DNA of 16,319 nt from positions 1-16,319 of the forward strand of contig JBJXGP010000132.1 in NCBI GenBank assembly GCA_046160425.1, in the 5' to 3' direction. This DNA comes from JAQCEJ01 sp046160425. Lineage in GTDB: Bacteria; Planctomycetota; Planctomycetia; Planctomycetales; Planctomycetaceae. Of the stretch, positions 1 to 5,860 are shown in pieces. Made by a program: the position numbers and the translations under genes. Under the pieces are notes generated by a model. The model did not search any database. It saw only the letters and a list, made by a program, of their open reading frames with translations, and was not told the DNA's origin. Numbering within the stretch: position 1 is the first letter of the stretch; every line of letters starts with the position of its first letter.

Positions 1-90
1 TTTGACTATATTGAAATCTTCTACAACCGCGTCCGCCGACACTCAGCGCTGGGATATCTCTCCCCCGCAGAGTTCGACCAGGCCGCATAA
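1..90 (+). CDS. IS3-family transposase OrfB, C-terminal fragment
   Basis: Frame 1 is open from the first base and ends at TAA 88-90, giving 29 residues of a protein that starts outside the window. The residues include FYNRVRRHSALGYLSP, the conserved end of the rve-type DDE integrase domain of IS3-family OrfB, where the N-R-x-R-x-H-x-x-L-G-Y-x-S/T-P motif closes the catalytic core. OrfB joins and cuts element ends during transposition, usually after a programmed frameshift from OrfA. Only the tail is visible, so neither integrity nor subgroup can be judged. It is followed after about 40 bases by what looks like the element's right end, which supports a real insertion sequence rather than an isolated gene. 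Confidence 0.9.
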   Translation, partial: FDYIEIFYNRVRRHSALGYLSPAEFDQAA

Positions 91-103
91 CCTTAACCCC
101 GCG

Positions 104-132
104 CCCACCATTTGTGGGTAAGTCCACTCCCA
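104..132. repeat. Probable right terminal inverted repeat of the IS3 element
   Basis: Read from the outside on the minus strand the sequence begins TGGGAGTGGACTTACCC. This fits the TG...CA ends of IS3-family elements and lies at the expected distance after the transposase stop. A small inverted repeat (CCCAC 104-108, GTGGG 114-118) sits inside it. The left end is outside the window, so the repeat match and any target-site duplication cannot be checked. The exact outer base (132) is inferred. Confidence 0.55.
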
Positions 133-155
133 GTCTCCTTGTCTCTATGTCTTCT

Positions 156-623
156 TCACAACGTCATCGCTTTCCGCTTCTCTTCGATGAACTTGAGATG
201 ATGCGGAATGTGTCCCGTGATGCGCTGCAATAGCGTCAAGAGCGAGACCGGGCCGTCGGCGGAATGGATCGCCACTCGATTGAAATCGTCGGGGCCGAGC
301 GTGCGCAGGATGCGGGCCATTTGCTGGCGCACGACGTCGATCAACTGCAATTCCTCTTCCGGATCGCGCTGCTCGTAGGCCAGCCGGGCGGCGAACTGGT
401 CGGGGTTGCCGCCGAAGACGACGGGGATGTGTTCCGCGAGAATGCGCTTCATCCGGTCGGCGTACACCGGCTCAAAATCGGCGATGTGGCAGACCAATTG
501 CAACGTCGACCACGCCCCGGCGATCGGCTTCGCCTTCCATTGTTCCGGCGTCATGCCCGCCACCGCTCGCCGCAATTGTGCCGGCCCGGTGAGGTATTCG
601 TCGATCAGTTGTTGCGCGGTCAT
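156..623 (-). CDS. DinB-family (DinB/YfiT-like) putative metal-dependent protein
   Basis: This 155-residue protein has the length and helical pattern of the DinB four-helix-bundle superfamily. The usual metal-binding histidines can be placed at H46 (CHIADFE, after the GAWSTLQ turn) and at H138 and H142 (GHIPHHLKFI). Members include thiol transferases that use bacillithiol or mycothiol and many stress-linked proteins of unknown substrate; nothing here fixes which. The ATG at 623 is preceded by GGAG eight bases upstream, which supports this start. No signal peptide is seen, so it is likely cytosolic. The gene stands alone between the IS3 end and a 255-base gap, and its stop lies only about 23 bases from the inferred end of the insertion sequence. 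Family assignment is firm, function open. Confidence 0.8.
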   Translation of the reverse strand: MTAQQLIDEYLTGPAQLRRAVAGMTPEQWKAKPIAGAWSTLQLVCHIADFEPVYADRMKRILAEHIPVVFGGNPDQFAARLAYEQRDPEEELQLIDVVRQQMARILRTLGPDDFNRVAIHSADGPVSLLTLLQRITGHIPHHLKFIEEKRKAMTL

Positions 624-780
624 CGTGTGGCTCCTCGATCATGGGGATGGATGGCGATGAATGTCGTGTGGCGATGACGTGAGTATAACTTTGACGGAGG
701 GGAAATCCTATTCTTCTTCGTTGGACCCAATCGCGCGAGTCATTGACATCGGCTATAAAAGACCTCTTGTCGCTGCGCGA

Positions 781-802
781 CCGGGACACAGAGCTGTCCC
801 GG
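781..802. repeat. Perfect 8-bp inverted repeat (hairpin)
   Basis: CCGGGACA (781-788) and TGTCCCGG (795-802) are perfect inverted repeats around a 6-base loop. The hairpin lies in the 255-base gap between the DinB gene and the end of the endonuclease V gene. It has no flanking T-run on either strand, so it is not a classical intrinsic terminator. It could help end the long minus-strand transcript arriving from 879, or be a dispersed repeat. The rest of the gap holds only a pyrimidine-rich run (about 810-845). Confidence 0.6.
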
Positions 803-878
803 CTACCCGAATGACCCCTCCACCACTCTCCCACTCCACCCCACAGTCCGGCCTCACAGAGGCCAGCTACAACGCAAC

Positions 879-1874
879 TCAGCCATGCTCGCGGCTGAGG
901 CGGTCGGCCCAGTAGATCGGTTCGGGGAGGCGATGATCTTGGCATAACCGCTGCACGATTTCGGTCGCCTGTGCGACGTCGATGCCGTTGCCGGGGGAGA
1001 CGAAGATCGGGCGAGAGTGTGCTTGCGATTTGACTCCCATGCCGACGACCTTAGCGTTATGTGCAATGGGTTGCGGTGCATTTGGCGTAATCGATTCGAG
1101 ATCAACAGCACCACACAACAGCGACTTGCTGACGCCGACGGTCGGCAGGCCGAGCATGACCCCCAGTTGGACGGCGATCCCCGCCCCGCGCGGATGCAGG
1201 ATGCCGTTGCCATCCACCAGCCAGACGTCGACCGCATCCCCCGCCGCAAGCACCGCGCGAACGACTTGCAGCAGCGCCGGGATTTCACGAAATGCCAACA
1301 GTCCGGTGATATACGGGAACGTCACCGGCTGCGTCGCATAAAATGTTTTGAGCACGTTGCCGGCGGGATAATCGACGAGCACGCACGCCGCGACGGCGAG
1401 ATCGGGAGTCGGGTACGAGAGGTCCAATCCCGCGACGCAGCGGGGCATCGACGTGAGCGGTTGGATGTCGACGCGCGAGGCGATTTCATCCTGATATATT
1501 TTCAATTTTGCGAGCGGCTGAGTCGCGCGAAAGTCGGTAAATCCGTAACGGGCAAGGTCGACGTGCCCCGCATCAATGTCGATGCCGTCGGCGAGCAGCA
1601 GCATCGCCGTTTGCTGATAGAGACCGGGATCCCGCTGCGGAACTTCGCCGGTGCTGCGGATGACGCGGAAGCCGTTTTCATGTGCGCCCGACGTCAATGT
1701 CTTGGCGATCCAGACCGCAGCGGGGGCGTGACCCAGCGCCTGCGCCAATGCGCCATATGTCGTCACTTTTTTCGCGGGGATCTGCTCCAACAGCGTGTTT
1801 AATTCACGATTGAGGTCCGGAAGCTCGACGGGCCAGCAGCGGATATCATCGACTTTTTTCCGTGTGCCTAGCAT
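879..1874 (-). CDS. Alkyltransferase-like domain fused to endonuclease V
   Basis: A 331-residue two-domain DNA-repair protein. Residues about 15-90 resemble the DNA-binding domain of O6-alkylguanine-DNA alkyltransferase (KKVTTYGALAQALG, then RVI-S-GEV). The acceptor motif PCHR is replaced by NGFR (67-70), so no alkyl-accepting cysteine is present, and the usual arginine finger aligns with V54. Residues about 135-331 are endonuclease V, which nicks DNA (or RNA) one base 3' of hypoxanthine: AGLDLSY with D151, PYITGLLAFRE with E197, VDGNGILHPR with D221 and H227, GVSK with K250, and the RLPEPIYWAD tail. The position of the conserved late histidine (SPGH in most members) reads N296. The frame stays open upstream to 2195 but runs through a repeat and into nnrE, so the ATG at 1874 is preferred. 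A fusion of active alkyltransferase and endonuclease V is known from Ferroplasma. Confidence 0.88.
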   Translation of the reverse strand: MLGTRKKVDDIRCWPVELPDLNRELNTLLEQIPAKKVTTYGALAQALGHAPAAVWIAKTLTSGAHENGFRVIRSTGEVPQRDPGLYQQTAMLLLADGIDIDAGHVDLARYGFTDFRATQPLAKLKIYQDEIASRVDIQPLTSMPRCVAGLDLSYPTPDLAVAACVLVDYPAGNVLKTFYATQPVTFPYITGLLAFREIPALLQVVRAVLAAGDAVDVWLVDGNGILHPRGAGIAVQLGVMLGLPTVGVSKSLLCGAVDLESITPNAPQPIAHNAKVVGMGVKSQAHSRPIFVSPGNGIDVAQATEIVQRLCQDHRLPEPIYWADRLSREHG

Positions 1875-1907
1875 CGCGTGTACCTGACAGCCCGTTGGAA
1901 AATGGGT

Positions 1908-1980
1908 GCCACTGCTGGCTGGTCCAGCAGTGCCGTGTTGGTTCATCGAAAAACACCGGGTGGATAAACCACCCGGCTCA
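1908..1980 (+). repeat. Two-hairpin dispersed repeat, copy A
   Basis: Two perfect palindromes lie in tandem. CACTGCTGG (1910-1918) pairs with CCAGCAGTG (1924-1932), and CCGGGTGG (1956-1963) pairs with CCACCCGG (1969-1976) around the loop ATAAA. The hairpins are 23 bases apart. A second copy in the opposite orientation is at 3609-3684 with the same spacing and the same loop. The element fills most of the 112-base gap between nnrE and the endonuclease V fusion gene, where it could attenuate or stabilise the transcript. It looks like a REP-type element. Confidence 0.85.
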
Positions 1981-1986
1981 GGACGT

Positions 1987-2661
1987 TTAGCGAAGTCGAT
2001 CCCACATGTTGCGCGGGACGCCGATGTCGATGATCTGCACCGGCCCGGTCGATCGTTCCGACTCCGGCCGCGTGAAACAGGGTTTGAGCGCGACGAACGT
2101 TGCCGTGCAACTGGCTTCGATGCAGCAGCCGAGCGACTCTCCCGTGTCGCAGTCCATGCCGGAAGGAAGATCGACGGCGAGAACTCGCGCTGCACTCCGA
2201 TTGATCAGCGAAATCGCCGTGCGATACGGTTCGCGGACTTTCCCCGTCATGCCGGTCCCGAGCAGCGCATCGACGATCCAGTCGGCATGTGCGAGTAGCG
2301 GCTTCCACGTTTCAAACGACGCATTCGACGACCATTCGGAGAACGGCGTTTCCGCCGCGCGCAGGATATTGAAGTTGGCGAGCGCATCGCCGCGCAGTTC
2401 ACTAGCGGGACAGGTCAGCAGGACATGCACGCGATGTCCGGCGTTTTCGAGATGGCGGGCGATGACGAAACCGTCGCCGCCGTTGTTTCCTTTCCCCGCA
2501 CAGACGGCGATCGGCCCGCGAATTCCCAGCCGCATCAACCAATCGGCACAGCCGCGCCCGGCGTTTTCCATGAGGACGAGCGACGACATGCCGAATTCCG
2601 CCACCGCCCGCCGGTCGATATCCCGGACCTCATCTCGTGTCAGTACGCGAGGGCGAGTCAT
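1987..2661 (-). CDS. nnrE: NAD(P)H-hydrate epimerase (YjeF N-terminal domain)
   Basis: A 224-residue cytosolic enzyme that interconverts the R and S forms of damaged hydrated NAD(P)H so that a dehydratase can restore the cofactor. Visible family motifs are MENAG (31-35), GKGNNGGDG (56-64, the nucleotide-binding loop), DALLGTG (131-137) and DLPSGMD (164-170). Length matches stand-alone YjeF_N proteins: the ADP/ATP-dependent dehydratase domain (NnrD) that is fused in E. coli is absent and is not elsewhere in the window. The start codon overlaps the stop of the amidohydrolase in an ATGA arrangement, so the two are almost certainly co-transcribed and translationally coupled. The gene is followed by the two-hairpin repeat. 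Confidence 0.93.
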   Translation of the reverse strand: MTRPRVLTRDEVRDIDRRAVAEFGMSSLVLMENAGRGCADWLMRLGIRGPIAVCAGKGNNGGDGFVIARHLENAGHRVHVLLTCPASELRGDALANFNILRAAETPFSEWSSNASFETWKPLLAHADWIVDALLGTGMTGKVREPYRTAISLINRSAARVLAVDLPSGMDCDTGESLGCCIEASCTATFVALKPCFTRPESERSTGPVQIIDIGVPRNMWDRLR

Positions 2662-3497
2662 GCGTATTCTTCGACGTTTTCAGGGAAATCGGTGAAACCG
2701 AACAGCTTGACGGCGTTATCGCGAAAAATCTGGCGCTTCACGGCGTCGGACAACTCGGCATGTTCGATGCGGATTCTATGCATCGACGTGTGATACAGCG
2801 GCGTGTCGGTTCCGAACAGAATGCGGTCGGGGCCGACTTCGCTCACCGCCCATTCGATGATATTCGGGAGGATCGACATCATGCTCGATGTATCGGCGTA
2901 AACGTTCCCTTTTTTGCTCATCTGAATTGCACGAACCTGATGCGTGTAATCGCGATCCCAGCCGCAACCGATGTGTGCCAGAATCAACTTCATTTCGGGA
3001 AACGAATTGGCCCATGGAATGAAATCTTCCGGCAGACTTCTCTGTTCGCCGCTGTGCGTGAGGACGATCGCTTTGTGTTTGGCGGCGAACTCGAAGATCG
3101 GCTTGGCATGTTCGACGATCGGATAGCCGTGCTCTTCGGGGTGAATCTTGATGCCGACGCATTGCGGCTGAGAGAGCATTTCCTCGGCTTGTCTGTAGGT
3201 CTCCGGCTTGAGCGGGTCGATGACCACGTATTGTTTCATTCCCGGAGTTTCCGCGATGACGCGTGCCCCTTCGATGTTCCCCGCCACAGCGTCGGCTTTG
3301 TATCGCGGCAGCAGCGCCAACAGCGGCGAGGCGATCGTCGTCAGCACGTTGACCCGTCTGGCGCGGCGCACAACGACCGCGGCGTCACCCGTCATGAACC
3401 CGTCGTTGATCGCATCGTTCGGCTGGCCACTGACATGTTGAATGTAGATCCCGTAATGCGCATGCACGTCAATCGCGGGACAGGACCGAATACTCAT
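2658..3497 (-). CDS. Amidohydrolase family 2 (TIM-barrel metal-dependent hydrolase)
   Basis: A 279-residue protein of the amidohydrolase-2 branch (ACMSD / 2-pyrone-4,6-dicarboxylate hydrolase type). Metal and catalytic residues can be placed as H12 and H14 (DVHAHYG, end of strand 1), H148 (LTHSGE), H175 (AHIGCG) and D231 (FGTDTPLY). K117-I-H119 is also present. Family members hydrolyse or decarboxylate small carboxylated or cyclic substrates; the substrate cannot be read here. GAGGAG lies about 11 bases before the ATG. No signal peptide is seen. The stop overlaps the nnrE start by ATGA. Upstream, 235 bases filled with repeats separate it from the aldolase gene, so co-transcription with that gene is possible but not certain. 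Confidence 0.88.
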   Translation of the reverse strand: MSIRSCPAIDVHAHYGIYIQHVSGQPNDAINDGFMTGDAAVVVRRARRVNVLTTIASPLLALLPRYKADAVAGNIEGARVIAETPGMKQYVVIDPLKPETYRQAEEMLSQPQCVGIKIHPEEHGYPIVEHAKPIFEFAAKHKAIVLTHSGEQRSLPEDFIPWANSFPEMKLILAHIGCGWDRDYTHQVRAIQMSKKGNVYADTSSMMSILPNIIEWAVSEVGPDRILFGTDTPLYHTSMHRIRIEHAELSDAVKRQIFRDNAVKLFGFTDFPENVEEYA

Positions 3498-3537
3498 TTC
3501 CCAGATGCTCCTCTGTTTGATGTCGTTTGATTGGAGG

Positions 3538-3576
3538 GACGCGCTCCGCTGCGGAAGACCTGCGCGTCGCGGCTAA
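3538..3576 (+). repeat. GC-rich hairpin repeat, copy 1
   Basis: GACGCGC (3538-3544) and GCGCGTC (3562-3568) are perfect 7-base arms enclosing TCCGCTGCGGA, and the unit ends in GCGGCTAAC. A second copy in the same orientation is at 4679-4720. This copy lies between the amidohydrolase start and the inverted two-hairpin repeat. There is no T-run, so it is a structured intergenic repeat rather than a standard terminator. Confidence 0.75.
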
Positions 3577-3608
3577 CAGCCCATTGAAAAAGATCAATGC
3601 GGAGATTC

Positions 3609-3684
3609 ATGAGCCGGGTGGTTTATCCACCCGGTCTTTTTCCAACGGTTATGAACTCCACTGCTGGGCAAGCCAGCAGTGGCA
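3609..3684 (-). repeat. Two-hairpin dispersed repeat, copy B (inverted relative to copy A)
   Basis: CCGGGTGG (3614-3621) pairs with CCACCCGG (3627-3634), and CCACTGCTGG (3658-3667) pairs with CCAGCAGTGG (3673-3682), again 23 bases apart. Read on the minus strand it matches copy A: the same two palindromes in the same order, the same ATAAA loop, and GGCTCA after the second hairpin. It lies between the aldolase gene and the amidohydrolase gene. Confidence 0.85.
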
Positions 3685-3732
3685 CACTTTTACTACGGGC
3701 GGCTAACCAGTTTTCCTACATTTAGCGCTCGC

Positions 3733-4644
3733 TTACGTCGGCAGCCAGTCGGGGAGTTCCTTCTTCATCGCGGCGACAAAGTTCTCGAATCGTTCGTCGC
3801 TGACATACGAATACGGCGGGAGCAGGCGCAGCGGAAACTCGGGAATGTGAATCTTCGTGAACATCTTGTCGTACGCGCCATCCATGTGGGCGGTGTCTCC
3901 CACGGCGTCGAAGAGCAGCTTCACAAAAAGATGCGCCTCCCGATTGAGCTGCGCCAAGAGTTTCATATCCTGCTTTTTTCCCGCCTCGAACAACTGATTC
4001 AGTTTCGGCCAGCTTGTGACGAGCGATGCGAGAATGCCGCACTCGCCGTACTGGCTGCCATAAGCGTAGGCGGTCTCGGTGATGAAGTGCTGCAACTCGG
4101 GGGCGAGATCGATCAGTTCCTGGATGACCCCCATCTGGTCGGTGCTGTTTTTGGTGGCGACGAAATTCGGATGTTCCTTTGCCAGCTTGCCGTATTCCTT
4201 CGGCGTGACCAGCCGTTTCGTCCGCATCAAGTTGTAGTGCAGGAACTGACAATCGGTGAACTTGCCGCACACCTGGCGGAAAAACTCGAACATCTCCTTG
4301 TCGTTCAGGGCACCCCAACTGGGGAGCGAAATCTGAAAGCGGCGGATTCCCAGTTGACGGCAGCGTTCGATCCGTTCGAGAATCGTCGCCAGCGATAAAT
4401 GGATGATCCCCACCATCGGTTCCGCATCGCCGTCCCGCATCTCTTCGTTGAAGACATTGACGATGGCGTCGAACTGACGATCGGTGACGGCGTAACCTTC
4501 TCCGGCGGTCCCGAAGATGTAGAGATGTTTCGTCTCTTTCAGAGTGTGCTTCACCTGCTTGCGGAAAATCGCTTCCGCGAATTCCCCTTTTTCATTCCAG
4601 GGAACCTCGCACGTCGCCATGATGCAACTCGGATATCGCTTCAT
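3733..4644 (-). CDS. DapA / N-acetylneuraminate lyase-family class I aldolase
   Basis: A 303-residue TIM-barrel protein of the dihydrodipicolinate synthase / N-acetylneuraminate lyase superfamily, with the normal length. The pyruvate-binding loop is GTAGEG (45-50), the catalytic tyrosine is Y137 (LHYN), and the Schiff-base lysine is K165 (VATKNS). The family condenses or cleaves pyruvate with an aldehyde. The DapA signature YNVPSRTG is altered to YNLMRTK, one residue shorter. With the sialidase-like gene upstream, this argues against lysine biosynthesis and for a catabolic lyase acting on a sialic acid or a keto-deoxy sugar acid; the substrate is inference. AAGGAAA lies eight bases before the ATG. 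It probably shares a transcript with the sialidase-like gene, with a hairpin repeat between them. Confidence 0.87.
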   Translation of the reverse strand: MKRYPSCIMATCEVPWNEKGEFAEAIFRKQVKHTLKETKHLYIFGTAGEGYAVTDRQFDAIVNVFNEEMRDGDAEPMVGIIHLSLATILERIERCRQLGIRRFQISLPSWGALNDKEMFEFFRQVCGKFTDCQFLHYNLMRTKRLVTPKEYGKLAKEHPNFVATKNSTDQMGVIQELIDLAPELQHFITETAYAYGSQYGECGILASLVTSWPKLNQLFEAGKKQDMKLLAQLNREAHLFVKLLFDAVGDTAHMDGAYDKMFTKIHIPEFPLRLLPPYSYVSDERFENFVAAMKKELPDWLPT

Positions 4645-4678
4645 CGGATCATTTCCTTTTGGATGTCGTTATTTTCTG

Positions 4679-4720
4679 CGCGAAGCGCTCCGCTGCGGAG
4701 ACCCTTCGCGTCGCGGCTAA
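4679..4720 (+). repeat. GC-rich hairpin repeat, copy 2, containing the stop codon of the sialidase-like gene
   Basis: CGCGAAG (4679-4685) and CTTCGCG (4704-4710) are perfect outer arms, with CTCCGC/GCGGAG (4688-4700) inside. Most of 4685-4720 matches copy 1 at 3541-3576. The shared terminal segment GCGGCTAAC holds, on the minus strand, the TAG stop (4717-4719) of the BNR-repeat gene, so the repeat abuts and defines that gene's 3' end. It occupies most of the gap before the aldolase. Confidence 0.75.
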
Positions 4721-5826
4721 CCCACGTGGCGCAAGCGGACGCAACGAATTCCCTTGCCGTCGGCTTGAATGCACCACAAGACTAACAATAGCGTATCATC
4801 ATCGAGCACCGCCAGCGACGGCTCGCCGAAGGCGAAATCGGTCCATTCGTCGTGATCGCCTGAACTCCCCGAACGCGTCGTTTCCGGAGCCTGCCAGCCG
4901 ATCGCCTGATCGATGATCTTGAACTCGTCTTTCGTCGGATTCGCCAGCGCCAGCCAGACTCCGGGCGTCCCATGCTTCCGCTGATTGTACACAAACCAGA
5001 CGCGATTTTCTTCCGTGCGGCAGAGCGCCGTCGATTGTCCCATCGTCCCCGTCGAGCGCGTCGGCGACCACGTTGCCCCGTCGTCGTCCGAGATCGCGTA
5101 CCCGTTGGGATGCTCCGCCTGACCGGCGAGGTCGATGTGCCAGCCCGTGCCAACCAAACGTCCATCGTCAAGCTGCGCCACCCACGCCTCGGCACCGTTG
5201 CTGTTGGGTTCGGAAAACGTGAGCATCGCCGCATGTTGCCAGGTTTCGCCGCGGTCGTCGCTGCGCATCACGATGACGCTTCGCGTCTCGACCCGTTCTT
5301 TGGCATCGAACGTATGATACGGGGAATAGACGGCGAGCCAGCGGCCGCTGTTCGTCACGCAGATCGGTCCGGGAGCCTCCGCCGACCCGGGGATCGGCAT
5401 GGCGAAGGGATGCGGATCGCTCCACGTCCGGCCAAGATCGGTCGAGATCGCCCAGATCAATTCGTTCTGCTTGAGTCCTTGCGTGGCATCGCTCCAGAAT
5501 GTTTCCCCCGAGTGATCGATGGGCGTTCGCGTGCCGAAGAGGTACAGATTCCCCGCCGCATCGCCGCTGAGCGACGCGAAGATCGACCAGCGGTCAGCGA
5601 GCTGCGGCCACGCCGGCCAGGCTGTCTCCCAAGTCGTGCCATTGTCGCGAGAATGGGTGAGATAGGGTTGGAAATCGTTGATCCCGAGCGCCGTCTGCCG
5701 CAGGAAACTGCACACGATGGTCCCGCCCGGATGCCGCACCACGCGCGGCCCGGCCGTGACGCGTGGATCGGGTTTGGCATCCCGCGGCCCCGTCACCCAA
5801 CCTTCGTGAAGGGTTTCGAACGACAT
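4717..5826 (-). CDS. BNR/Asp-box repeat protein, sialidase superfamily
   Basis: A 369-residue predicted six-bladed propeller. Four Asp-boxes (S-x-D-x-G-x-x-W) are plain: SRDNGTTW (59-66), STDLGRTW (128-135), SDDRGETW (189-196) and SDDDGATW (246-253). The segment AEAWVAQLDDGRL (212-224) matches the region that carries an active-site glutamate in exo-sialidases. The N-terminal arginine motif is GPRVV rather than a clean FRIP, so true sialidase activity is unproven. There is no signal peptide, suggesting a cytosolic protein acting on an imported glycoside or oligosaccharide. AGGGGA lies upstream of the ATG. It starts 34 bases after the MFS permease stop and is followed by the aldolase, forming a plausible uptake, hydrolysis and cleavage series. 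The related GH33-like hydrolases or a glycoside-binding role are alternatives. Confidence 0.82.
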   Translation of the reverse strand: MSFETLHEGWVTGPRDAKPDPRVTAGPRVVRHPGGTIVCSFLRQTALGINDFQPYLTHSRDNGTTWETAWPAWPQLADRWSIFASLSGDAAGNLYLFGTRTPIDHSGETFWSDATQGLKQNELIWAISTDLGRTWSDPHPFAMPIPGSAEAPGPICVTNSGRWLAVYSPYHTFDAKERVETRSVIVMRSDDRGETWQHAAMLTFSEPNSNGAEAWVAQLDDGRLVGTGWHIDLAGQAEHPNGYAISDDDGATWSPTRSTGTMGQSTALCRTEENRVWFVYNQRKHGTPGVWLALANPTKDEFKIIDQAIGWQAPETTRSGSSGDHDEWTDFAFGEPSLAVLDDDTLLLVLWCIQADGKGIRCVRLRHVG

Positions 5827-5860
5827 GGTTGTTGGTTCCCCTGTTATGCTCGGAAGCCGT

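Noticed and set aside
1875..2195. Upstream in-frame extension of the endonuclease V fusion gene by 107 residues
   Set aside because: The extension runs through the two-hairpin repeat and overlaps nnrE, is rich in Arg and Ser as shadow frames are, and matches no family; ATG 1874 starts the recognisable protein.
2637..3530. Plus-strand open frame of 297 codons opposite the amidohydrolase gene
   Set aside because: It is antisense to a gene with clear catalytic motifs, its translation is low-complexity in Arg/Val/Asp, and it has no recognisable domain.
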